A stretch of 12,766 nt of DNA from JBFHER01 sp041584055. Its GTDB lineage: Bacteria; Bacteroidota; Bacteroidia; Bacteroidales; UBA5342. The notes beneath the pieces were generated by a model. The model saw nothing but the letters and a program-made list of their open reading frames with translations, was not told the DNA's origin and ran no database searches. Below, piece by piece: positions 1-7,473 of this stretch (positions within the stretch are counted from its first letter, which is position 1; every line of letters begins with the position of its first letter). The stretch is from positions 1-12,766 of the forward strand of contig JBFHER010000093.1 of the NCBI GenBank assembly GCA_041584055.1. The letters run 5' to 3'. The position numbers were made by a program, and so were the translations under genes.

Positions 1-2538
1 GTTATGGATTACTCAAGTTATCCGGCATCGCATAAATTTACCGGCACTTATCCGGAACAGGCTTCAGACAGCGGATTCCCTGAATTCTCATGGGACAAAA
101 TTCCCAGATGGGTTGCTGTGAGAAGTACGGCACGCATGACTTCAGAACAAATAAATTCACTGGCCAACAATTATCAATTGGTCATGTTGGAAAAGGCGAA
201 CAGCCAGGGTTTTCCCACAATTGATGAAGGTATAATTGATGCATCCACCAGATTAAAAGCTATCAATCCAAACATAAAAACACTTTTTTATTGGAACACG
301 CAACTGGGGTACATGGGTTATGCCTCCGACGCAGAATATTTAGCCAATAAATGGGCATGGACGAAACATACTACAGATTCCCTTGGGAACGAAATTCTCT
401 GGCTTCATAAAGACTATATTTATTGGTACAATCATAACGTGACAGCCATGCGTAACTGGTGGCTTGCCGAGGCCTTAAAAATGGCCCGTCACCCAATGAT
501 CGACGGTGTATTTCTTGATAAGAACTTTGGGGATTATGCGACACTTTACAATACCAATGGAAATCCCAACGACCATTACACTGATATGCTGGTGAAACTA
601 AACGACTCGGTCCCTGAAGGAAAGTTAATTGTTGGAAATACCCTTAGAAATGAACGTGACAACGGAAGCAGGGCCTGGATGGAAATTTCTGACGGCTCTT
701 ATTTGGAAAGGTGGTCTATGTTTAACAGAAATGTTAGCGGACAAACAGAGGCGGATGCCATTTGTGTGAGCATACAGCTCATGCGTGAAGCATTGCTCAA
801 AGGAAAAATGATCAATTTTCAGACCGGTCCCGGAGAAACCGGCGGGGAGGCACCTGCAAGCTATGAAGATAAGCTCGTTTACATGCAGAAAAATGTGTAT
901 TACCCACTGGCCATTTTTCTTATTGTTGCAGAAAAATATGCCTATTTCAGTTATACCTCAGGCGTCAATGCCCATCCTACAAGCTCAAATGATGTATATG
1001 ATGCCAGCTTCATTAAAGAATTTAGCTATAAACTGGGAGCTCCAATAAGTGAGCCGGTAAAGAATGGCTATGAATATTCCCGTTCCTATGAAAACGTGGA
1101 TGTATGGGTTAACGTTCAAACGAAGGAAACACGATTTGACTGGAAAGAATTACCTCCGATCCCCGCCATCACACCGCCAGTAAACAACCTTGCCATGAAC
1201 GGAGTGGCCACTCAATCGTCCACCGCTTATGATGGAGATCCATCCCGTGCCATCGATGGCAACACCAATGGGACATATAGCAACGCTTCCGTAACACACA
1301 CAGAAGCTGAAACAAATCCCTGGTGGCAGGTGGATCTGGGGGGAGAATACAACATCGGAGCCATCTCGATTTTTGGACGCACCGATGCCTGCTGTGCCGA
1401 CAGACTATCCGACTACACCGTATCCGTGATAGATGCGACAGGAAGCACTACCTTCTCCGAAACATTTACCACTTTTCCCTCGGTTTCAACTGATGCAGGA
1501 GATGTCAGGGGCAAAATCATCAAGGTGACTCTCAATGCCACATCTGCTTTATCTCTGGCAGAAGTGCAGGTATTTGGCGTACTGGACACCTTAACACTAA
1601 TGGTCAGGGATTCCATCTCAGGGAATTCACTTTCTGACGTACAGATCTCATTCAATAATAACAGCTATCTAATTGGTGAGCGCGGGGAGATTGTATTTTG
1701 TTTACCCCGGAACCAGTACCTTTTCGAATTTGCAAAGCAGGGCTATGACACGCTGTATCAATCCGTTGATTTTAATGGAGACACGACCGTTAATGTCCAA
1801 CTGTCAGAAGAATCTCCATTCCAAATACAATTCAAGCTCATTGATGCAACATCCGGGGATATTCTGCCTGGCAAGACCATCCTTGTTAATCATTCCTATT
1901 ACACCAGTAATTCCGATGGCATGGTCATGATTTCACTTGATCGTGGTTCATACATCTATAGTACAGCAAACACAGGCTACCAAAACATAGAAGGAACACT
2001 GGATGTTTCAAAGGATACGCAAATTACGCTAGCATTGATGAAATCACGCTTCAATATTGATTTTTTGATCAAAGATGCAGCCACAAATATGACCATTCAG
2101 GGTGCTTCCATTGTTATAAATGAGTCCATTTACCCATGTAATGAACTGGGTGAAACCACAGTCAATCTGGAGTATGGACCTTATAATTATACCGTGCTTA
2201 AAGATGGGTATTTTCAGAAAGATGGAGTTTTGCTTCTCACCAGAGATATGGATAAAATAATTCTCTTAACCCCAGATGTGAATGGGTTCCATGAAACAAA
2301 TTTAGTGGATTTTAAGCTTTATCCGAATCCTGTTGAAAGTACCGTTTACATTGATATTCCAAACAATGGAACATCTGAATATCAGCTATTAAGCCTTACA
2401 GGTGAGACATTGCAGGCAGGCCCTTTACAACTCGGAAAAAACACCCTTGATATAAGTCGCCTTACGCCGGGTATCTATTTAATACGGGTTGTTTGCAACG
2501 ATGGGATCGCCACAAAAAGAATAGTAAAGAATCCGTAA
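1..2538 (+). CDS. Secreted GHL15-like putative glycoside hydrolase with F-type-lectin-like domain, three tandem beta-repeats and T9SS sorting domain (5' partial)
   Basis: Likely an extracellular glycosidase; substrate unknown. The reading frame is open to the first base and the first ATG (nt 4) gives no signal peptide, so the true start and export signal lie outside the window. Numbering from that ATG, the order is: a TIM-barrel-like catalytic module (about 24-385) resembling hypothetical glycosyl hydrolase family 15, with candidate acidic residues D172 in IDGVFLD and E235 in DGSYLE; a Pro-rich linker (383-393); an F5/8-type domain (about 394-526) with H432, R459, D461, vicinal C463-C464 and R467, the fucolectin signature; three tandem repeats of about 76 residues (528-757); and a type A T9SS sorting domain starting at YPNP (about 767-844). 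The catalytic module is paralogous to the protein at 9193-10596. The T9SS and lectin calls are firm; the catalytic family is by resemblance and the catalytic residues are inferred from paralogue conservation. Confidence 0.8.
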   Translation, partial: VMDYSSYPASHKFTGTYPEQASDSGFPEFSWDKIPRWVAVRSTARMTSEQINSLANNYQLVMLEKANSQGFPTIDEGIIDASTRLKAINPNIKTLFYWNTQLGYMGYASDAEYLANKWAWTKHTTDSLGNEILWLHKDYIYWYNHNVTAMRNWWLAEALKMARHPMIDGVFLDKNFGDYATLYNTNGNPNDHYTDMLVKLNDSVPEGKLIVGNTLRNERDNGSRAWMEISDGSYLERWSMFNRNVSGQTEADAICVSIQLMREALLKGKMINFQTGPGETGGEAPASYEDKLVYMQKNVYYPLAIFLIVAEKYAYFSYTSGVNAHPTSSNDVYDASFIKEFSYKLGAPISEPVKNGYEYSRSYENVDVWVNVQTKETRFDWKELPPIPAITPPVNNLAMNGVATQSSTAYDGDPSRAIDGNTNGTYSNASVTHTEAETNPWWQVDLGGEYNIGAISIFGRTDACCADRLSDYTVSVIDATGSTTFSETFTTFPSVSTDAGDVRGKIIKVTLNATSALSLAEVQVFGVLDTLTLMVRDSISGNSLSDVQISFNNNSYLIGERGEIVFCLPRNQYLFEFAKQGYDTLYQSVDFNGDTTVNVQLSEESPFQIQFKLIDATSGDILPGKTILVNHSYYTSNSDGMVMISLDRGSYIYSTANTGYQNIEGTLDVSKDTQITLALMKSRFNIDFLIKDAATNMTIQGASIVINESIYPCNELGETTVNLEYGPYNYTVLKDGYFQKDGVLLLTRDMDKIILLTPDVNGFHETNLVDFKLYPNPVESTVYIDIPNNGTSEYQLLSLTGETLQAGPLQLGKNTLDISRLTPGIYLIRVVCNDGIATKRIVKNP
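1183..1581 (+). other. F-type-lectin-like (F5/8 type C) domain coding segment
   Basis: This segment encodes residues about 394-526 of the first protein. It begins NLAMNGVATQSS, typical of F5/8-type domains, and contains NPWWQVDLG followed by GRTDACCADR. The His-to-Arg spacing (H432 to R459, 27 residues) equals that of the eel fucolectin motif as I remember it. The second Arg comes one residue later than in that motif because of an Ala before the Cys pair. Family knowledge: His, the two Arg residues and the Cys pair form the alpha-L-fucose site. Fucose binding here is an inference. Confidence 0.75.
1585..2274 (+). repeat. Three tandem copies of an approximately 76-residue beta-sandwich repeat within the first gene
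   Basis: Three consecutive protein units (about residues 528-604, 605-680 and 681-757) share one pattern: a beta-strand ending in D(A/S)xxG or DAAT, an xGxxIxxN or xDVxIxFN strand, a turn with GE or DG, a Y-x-(F/Y) strand, a (K/T)xGY motif, then a DTxxxVxL-like strand. They resemble carboxypeptidase-regulatory-like or PEGA-type modules, usually stalks or spacers rather than catalytic domains. DNA identity between copies is low, so the duplication is old. Two similar units occur in the last gene of the window. Confidence 0.65.
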
Positions 2539-2724
2539 AATCTGAAAGTTTAACAGTATGCCATACAACTTTTAAAATAACACTTTCATCCATAAAAGAC
2601 ATACTCACATTGGAAAAGAATGACGCTAGTGAAACAAGTGTTAATCATGTAAATTATGTCAAAATCGAATTCCTGCGAGGGAAAACCTATCCTTAAAAAT
2701 TCAGACGAATGAAATTATATAACT

Positions 2725-2732
2725 TATCTTTG
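2725..2732 (+). promoter_or_regulatory. Candidate Bacteroidota -7 promoter box upstream of the GH3 gene
   Basis: TATCTTTG matches the TAnnTTTG -7 consensus used by the primary sigma factor of Bacteroidota and lies about 55 bases before the GH3 start codon. No convincing TTTG -33 element is found at the usual spacing, so it may be activator-dependent or a chance match. It sits in the 248-bp spacer after the first gene, which suggests that the GH3 gene can be transcribed separately. Confidence 0.4.
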
Positions 2733-2786
2733 CCCAAAGCATTTAAAACAGTTCGTATTTAAGAGAATCGTAAAATTACAAAACAC

Positions 2787-5339
2787 ATGAAAAATATATT
2801 AATTGGAGTCTTCTGTTGGTTTTCACTATTCACTGGCTTAAAGGTCAACTCACAAGACCGTACAGCATTGCATACAGAGGCCAGCCAAAAGGCCATGGCG
2901 ATTGTCAAGCAAATGACTTTGGATGAAAAAGTAAATCTCATTGAAATGAATAACCTTCCGGTAGAGCGCTTTGATATTCCAGGCCATCACTGGTGGAATG
3001 AAGCCTTACATGGTGTTGCCCGAAGAGGTAAAGCAACGCAATTTCCTGTTCCTCTGTCCATGGCATCAACCTGGAACCCAGAGCTGATTAACGAAATGGC
3101 TGTTGCAATTAGTGATGAAGCCCGGGCTTTGCACCATGCTGATTCTCCCTCTGACAAAGCCAAAAGATACCATGGGCTCACGGTTTGGAGTCCGGTGATC
3201 AACATGGCGCGCGATCCACGTTGGGGACGCACAGAAGAAACCTATGGCGAGGATCCCAAATTAACGACCGAACTGGCTTGCAGTTTTGTAGATGGTTTGC
3301 AAGGGAATCATCCTGATTATTTAAAAACCGTAGCAACAATCAAGCACTTCGTTGTAAACAACACCGAGCATAACCGCCTGTATGTAAGACCGGATGTATC
3401 TGAACGCGCCTTGCGTGAATACTATTTCCCAGCCTATCGTGATGTAATAAAGCGAGAGGACGTAGAATCTATAATGACTGCATACAATGGTTTAAATGGG
3501 ATTCCTTGTTCGGCGAACAAATGGTTATTAAAAGATATCCTGCGTGAAGAATGGGGTTTTAATGGTACCGTTGTGACAGATGTGGGAGTTCCAAATCATC
3601 TGGTTGAAAAACACAAGTATGCCAAAGATGGTGCAGAATCAGCAATGATGCTGATCACCGCCGGAGTGGATGTGTATTCAGGAGCGGATACTCGTTCTGG
3701 CGGTGAAGAACGCAATTGGACCAAAGCGGCTGTTGAAAGCGGGCTATTGGCTGAAGCTGATTTGGACAAAGCAGTTGTACGGAGTTTGGCAACAAGGATC
3801 AAACTGGGTCTGTTGCGTCCTGATGCGGAAAATCCTTATACAAGGATATCAACAGATGTTGTTGGTTGTGAAAAGCATTTGGCCCTGGCAAGAACAATAG
3901 CTCACCAGGGAGCGGTGCTACTTCAGAATAAAAATGAGGTTCTGCCTGCAAGTCCGGACAAGTATAAAACCATTGTGTTAGCTGGCCCCTACATACATGA
4001 TGCTCCATTTGGGGCTTACAGTGGAACGGCAACGCGGGTTGCTGCCACTCCCATGTTGGGTTTTAAAGAAATTGCAGGAAACACGTATGAAATCCTTGAA
4101 CATCAAGGTGTGAATTGGGCGTCAATCCCGGTTGGTCTTTTAAATGTTCCGGGGGATCCGGAAACCAATGGTATAAAAGGTGAATATTTTGCAGGAGTTA
4201 CTTTCAGTGACACACCGAGCACTGTTAGAGTTGATAATTCATTTGACCTTAAATTACCAAAGCCGTTGTCTCATATTGATCCGGAGATTCCTCAACCAAC
4301 ATTTTCAGTTCGTTGGACAGCCGAATTAACGCCTAACAGGACGGGCCTTCATTTCTTTTCCATGAACGCGGTCAATGGCGCAAAGGTATGGATCAATGAT
4401 GAACTCATTGTTGATATTTGGGGCAAAACAGCTCCCGAATACCAGGAGTCGAAGGGCATATTTCTGGAATCAGGGAAATCAGTTAATTTGAAGGTTGAAT
4501 ATCACAATAATGAAGTCGATCCTGTACTTGCCTCTTTAAAATGGATTGAACCACAAGAAAATCAAGCGAATGAAAATCCGGAGGATAAACTACTCGTTTA
4601 TGTTGGTGGCCTTACCTGGAGAATGTCTAAAGAGTCGCATGATCGTATGAATTCAATTGTACCGGAAGACCAAATGAAAGAAATTAAAGCGCTGGCAAAG
4701 ATTTATCCTCAGATGCTTGTGGTCTTGAACGGAGGCACCGTAATGCAGTTATCAGAGCTCAATGCGGTGGTTCCAGCCATCATGCTACAATGGTTCCCGG
4801 GGCAAGAGGGTGGATATGCACTCGCTGAACTTATCACCGGTAAGGTAAACCCATCAGGGCACCTCCCACTTACCTTTTACACAGAAGCCAGCGAGCTGCC
4901 AGATTTTGAAGATTATGAAATCAGCAAGGGACGTACCTATATGTACATGAAACACAATGTGACTTACCCATTTGGTTTTGGATTAAGTTATACTTCATTT
5001 GACTATTCTAAGTTGAACGTTTCGCGGAAAGACAAGTTGGTTACAGCAACCATTGAGGTTAGCAACACCGGAGATATGGATGGAGATGATGTGGTGCAAT
5101 TGTATGTTTCAAACATGGATTCAGAAGTTTATCAACCCATTCGTCAGTTAAAAGCATTTAAAAGGGTTTCAGTACCAAAAGGAGCAAGCAAAAAGCTTGC
5201 GTTCACTTTTTCGATTGATGACATGGCATGGTGGAGTGTTGAAAAACAGGACTACATTGTAAATTCTGGTCGCTACGAAGTTCAGATTGGAAAATCAGCA
5301 TCTGAGATTGTCGCAAAGAAAATCATCACGGTAAAATAA
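2787..5339 (+). CDS. Glycoside hydrolase family 3 with inserted PA14 domain (beta-glucosidase/beta-xylosidase type)
   Basis: GH3 enzymes remove beta-linked glucose, xylose or related sugars from non-reducing ends by a retaining mechanism. The 850-residue protein starts with a Sec signal peptide (cut near residue 22, after VNS) without a lipobox. The N-terminal barrel shows HHWWNEALHGVAR (67-79), DPRWGRTEETYGED (143-156), KHF (186-188) and the likely nucleophile D265 in VVTDVG. A PA14 domain (about 463-588) interrupts the C-terminal alpha/beta domain, whose SKESHDR (614-620) offers E616 as candidate acid/base. The protein ends with PFGFGLSYTSF and a fibronectin-III-like domain (about 735-815). 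No T9SS domain is present, so a periplasmic site is likely. WWNEALHGVAR recalls the xylosidase-like branch, but substrate cannot be fixed because PA14 insertions change specificity. The nucleophile context TDVGV differs from the common SDWGA/SDCGA. Confidence 0.93.
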   Translation: MKNILIGVFCWFSLFTGLKVNSQDRTALHTEASQKAMAIVKQMTLDEKVNLIEMNNLPVERFDIPGHHWWNEALHGVARRGKATQFPVPLSMASTWNPELINEMAVAISDEARALHHADSPSDKAKRYHGLTVWSPVINMARDPRWGRTEETYGEDPKLTTELACSFVDGLQGNHPDYLKTVATIKHFVVNNTEHNRLYVRPDVSERALREYYFPAYRDVIKREDVESIMTAYNGLNGIPCSANKWLLKDILREEWGFNGTVVTDVGVPNHLVEKHKYAKDGAESAMMLITAGVDVYSGADTRSGGEERNWTKAAVESGLLAEADLDKAVVRSLATRIKLGLLRPDAENPYTRISTDVVGCEKHLALARTIAHQGAVLLQNKNEVLPASPDKYKTIVLAGPYIHDAPFGAYSGTATRVAATPMLGFKEIAGNTYEILEHQGVNWASIPVGLLNVPGDPETNGIKGEYFAGVTFSDTPSTVRVDNSFDLKLPKPLSHIDPEIPQPTFSVRWTAELTPNRTGLHFFSMNAVNGAKVWINDELIVDIWGKTAPEYQESKGIFLESGKSVNLKVEYHNNEVDPVLASLKWIEPQENQANENPEDKLLVYVGGLTWRMSKESHDRMNSIVPEDQMKEIKALAKIYPQMLVVLNGGTVMQLSELNAVVPAIMLQWFPGQEGGYALAELITGKVNPSGHLPLTFYTEASELPDFEDYEISKGRTYMYMKHNVTYPFGFGLSYTSFDYSKLNVSRKDKLVTATIEVSNTGDMDGDDVVQLYVSNMDSEVYQPIRQLKAFKRVSVPKGASKKLAFTFSIDDMAWWSVEKQDYIVNSGRYEVQIGKSASEIVAKKIITVK

Positions 5340-5562
5340 TCACACCCTGCGCTTTCACACTTCTGAATACGAAACGCATTTCATTGTAAGTCATTATACA
5401 AAATGTGCGACTTCGCTATTGTCAGAACAAAAACTTCTCACAGAACTTCCCCATGATCAGTCCTATTGCATGAATTGCATTAAGAGAGCAAAGAAATGGT
5501 TGATTTAAGACAGTTTAGTTGAAACTTTTTTTAGATTTTTACATCATCAGAAAAAGCCACAT

Positions 5563-5581
5563 CTGTTTTTAAAAAAAACAG
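5563..5581. repeat. AT-rich inverted repeat in the convergent spacer
   Basis: CTGTTTTT (5563-5570) is followed by three A and its exact reverse complement AAAAACAG (5574-5581). The stem is weak (mostly A-T pairs), so it may be a poor terminator hairpin or chance in an A/T-rich tract. Confidence 0.4.
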
Positions 5582-5612
5582 TGAATTTAAATTATACGAC
5601 TGAATCATTAAG

Positions 5613-5631
5613 AGTAAACCACTGGTTTACT
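5613..5631. repeat. Perfect 19-bp palindrome AGTAAACCACTGGTTTACT
   Basis: Two exact 9-bp arms (AGTAAACCA / TGGTTTACT) flank one central C. On the plus strand it is followed by TTTGG. It could be a transcription terminator hairpin for the GH3 gene, 274 bases after its stop, or a dimeric-repressor operator, since the arms recall LacI-family half-sites (GTAAAC...GTTTAC). Its place between two convergent gene ends makes an operator less likely. Confidence 0.5.
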
Positions 5632-5654
5632 TTGGACAAGTGATCTTTTCAATC

Positions 5655-5692
5655 AAATTAATCCTTATCCCTTACCGGGTAAGGATTAATTT
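5655..5692. terminator. Probable bidirectional terminator between the convergent GH3 and mutase genes
   Basis: A perfect 13-bp inverted repeat (AAATTAATCCTTA at 5655-5667, complement at 5680-5692) encloses a 12-base loop in which CCC and GGG can extend the stem with one bulged T. On the plus strand it runs into six T (5690-5695). On the minus strand it lies 38 bases after the mutase stop and the exit sequence is AATTTGATT, a weaker U-tract. The position suits termination of the mutase transcript and a fail-safe stop for rightward reads. Confidence 0.7.
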
Positions 5693-5730
5693 TTTAACCT
5701 GCGTTTTTACCTTTTTTGTGGGATCGGCTC

Positions 5731-7239
5731 TCAATGAAGCACTTCTGTGTTCAAACCTTTAAAATCGATCAATAATTTTTTAAGTTTCGCTGCGATCACT
5801 TCAATTCCACCTTTGACGTCTGATTCAATGTTTAAGGGCATTACCGGATCGTGTAATGACAAGCGAAGCAGAAACCATCCTTTTTCATTCGGGGCAGTGC
5901 AACGCACCCTGATTCCTTCGTGATTTGGCCTGACAATTTCCCATCCGGATTGATGCGCAACTTTATTTTCAAGTTCAGCAATAACATTTTTTCCATAGTT
6001 GCCAAAATCCTCTACAGCAATGGTGAACCGAAATTCCTTGCTTGATTTGGGTTGCTCCAAAGTTTCAATTAAATCGCTTAAGGTTTTTCCACTGGCATTC
6101 AGCTTTGCCATTTCAACCAACAGCTTAGCAACCAAATACGCACCATCATCCAGAAAATAATTCTCTTTTAATGCAGCATGTCCCGACGTTTCAATGGCCA
6201 GCCAACTTTCCTGTCCTTCGCTGTTCAAACGTATGGATTCATTAATAACGTTTTTATATCCCCGTTGAAAACGGTGATGTTTCCCCTTAAGGTCTTGTTC
6301 TATAAATTTTGTCAAACCTTCAGACGTGATGGAGTCCGTTACAATGGTACTCCCAGGATGTTCTTTAAGAATCACGGCTGATATCATTGCTATCAATGCA
6401 TTTCTGTTCACAGGATTTCCTTTGGCATCCACAATGGCTGAACGATCCACATCCGTGTCGAAAATAACACCCAAATCCGCTTTCTCCTTGATCACTGCAT
6501 TGCAAATGGACTGCATGGCATCCTTATCTTCGGGATTAGGAACGTGGTTTGGGAAGTTTCCGTCGGGATCTAAAAACTGACTGCCTTTGGTATCAGCACC
6601 CAATTGATCGAGGACTTTAGATGCAAAAAAGCCACCAGCCCCATTGCCGGCATCCACAATTATTTTTAACCCTTTAAGAGGCTTCTCAAAATTAGATTTC
6701 ACATTGGCATTCGTACGAATATAATCCACCAAAAACAAGGCATACTCATCGATAAAAGACCATTTGCTTACTGCCGATTCAGCGGACGTAATTGTATACG
6801 CTTTTTCTTCTGCAATTTTAAGAATTTCAGTGATATCCTTTTTATCAAGCCCACCTTTACTGGTGAAGAATTTAAATCCATTTCTGTTGAAAGGCAGATG
6901 ACTGGCTGTTATCATCACGCCAGCAGTGGTTGTTTTCCGGCCGGATACCGTGGTCATAAACATGGCCGGCGTTGAAGCAATGCCACAATCAAATACCTTT
7001 GCCCCCAACTCAGACATGCCTGTCAAAAAAGATGCTTTCAAGGATGGGCCCGAAAGCCGAGAATCCGTTCCGACTGCAACTGAAACATCACCCTGTTGAC
7101 CTTGGTTTCTCAACCATTGCACAAAAGCTTTTCCGAGGGCATTCGCCACCTCGGGTGTTAGATTTACAATTTCTCCCTCAACACCAGCAATGGCAACACC
7201 TCTGATATCTGAACCATTTTGTAATTTACTCCAATTCAT
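5731..7239 (-). CDS. Phosphoglucomutase/phosphomannomutase (alpha-D-phosphohexomutase)
   Basis: This cytoplasmic enzyme interconverts hexose 1-phosphates and 6-phosphates through a phosphoserine, feeding glycolysis or nucleotide-sugar synthesis. All four family signatures are visible in the 502-residue protein: the phosphoserine loop TASHLPFNRNG (S113), the metal-binding loop DTDVDRS (D261, D263, D265), the sugar-recognition loop ETSGH (350-354) and the phosphate-binding segment GWFLLRLSLHDP (454-465). There is no signal peptide. Length fits the family, a little longer than AlgC-type enzymes. DTDVDR replaces the commoner DGDGDR. The gene lies 234 bp after the fucosidase and is the last gene before the convergent terminator. 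It is the only cytoplasmic enzyme here, so it may process sugars released by the cluster or be a separate housekeeping gene. Sequence alone does not separate glucose from mannose specificity. Confidence 0.93.
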   Translation of the reverse strand: MNWSKLQNGSDIRGVAIAGVEGEIVNLTPEVANALGKAFVQWLRNQGQQGDVSVAVGTDSRLSGPSLKASFLTGMSELGAKVFDCGIASTPAMFMTTVSGRKTTTAGVMITASHLPFNRNGFKFFTSKGGLDKKDITEILKIAEEKAYTITSAESAVSKWSFIDEYALFLVDYIRTNANVKSNFEKPLKGLKIIVDAGNGAGGFFASKVLDQLGADTKGSQFLDPDGNFPNHVPNPEDKDAMQSICNAVIKEKADLGVIFDTDVDRSAIVDAKGNPVNRNALIAMISAVILKEHPGSTIVTDSITSEGLTKFIEQDLKGKHHRFQRGYKNVINESIRLNSEGQESWLAIETSGHAALKENYFLDDGAYLVAKLLVEMAKLNASGKTLSDLIETLEQPKSSKEFRFTIAVEDFGNYGKNVIAELENKVAHQSGWEIVRPNHEGIRVRCTAPNEKGWFLLRLSLHDPVMPLNIESDVKGGIEVIAAKLKKLLIDFKGLNTEVLH

Positions 7240-7292
7240 TTTATCTTATTTTTATTTTTTATACTTCAAGCACACGATTCGGCTGCCAAACG

Positions 7293-7356
7293 GATGCATG
7301 TTCCCACTCCCAAAACGAAGGCGAAAGTTAACATTTTTGAGTCTAAGATGCATGTT
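7293..7356. repeat. Direct repeat of GATGCATGTT upstream of the mutase gene
   Basis: GATGCATGTT occurs exactly at 7293-7302 and 7347-7356, 54 bases start to start, in the 234-bp spacer upstream of the mutase (read as AACATGCATC on its strand). Each copy contains the palindrome ATGCAT. This could be a pair of regulator sites or chance. Another exact copy lies inside the coding sequence near 9504-9514, which weakens the regulatory reading. Confidence 0.3.
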
Positions 7357-7473
7357 TTGCACCTAATTTCCGATTCCAAAAACAGCTAATTTTAATAACT
7401 AAAGGAGATAAGGGAGCATAAAAAAACACTCCAGCATAGATTTTTTATACCTACTTCATCTGTAAGTTGAACC

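Larger units (their letters stand above)
5340..5730. other. Convergent intergenic spacer (391 bp) without a supported gene
   Basis: This AT-rich spacer separates the GH3 stop from the mutase stop, which face each other. No ORF with coding character, RNA gene or insertion sequence was recognised. The first 220 bases hold nothing I can name apart from a short direct repeat, ATTGCAT twice near 5464-5480. The right half holds three inverted repeats, listed separately (5563-5581, 5613-5631 and 5655-5692), at least the last of which looks like a terminator. Confidence 0.7.

Noticed and set aside
2493..2696. Small open frame overlapping the end of the first gene and the following spacer
   Set aside because: Its start lies inside the T9SS sorting domain coding region in another frame, and the rest has no coding signature or ribosome-binding context.
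7390..7473. Possible terminator after the fucosidase (T-run near 7420-7430)
   Set aside because: The T-run on the minus strand is not preceded by a stem of more than about four pairs, so it does not support a hairpin terminator.
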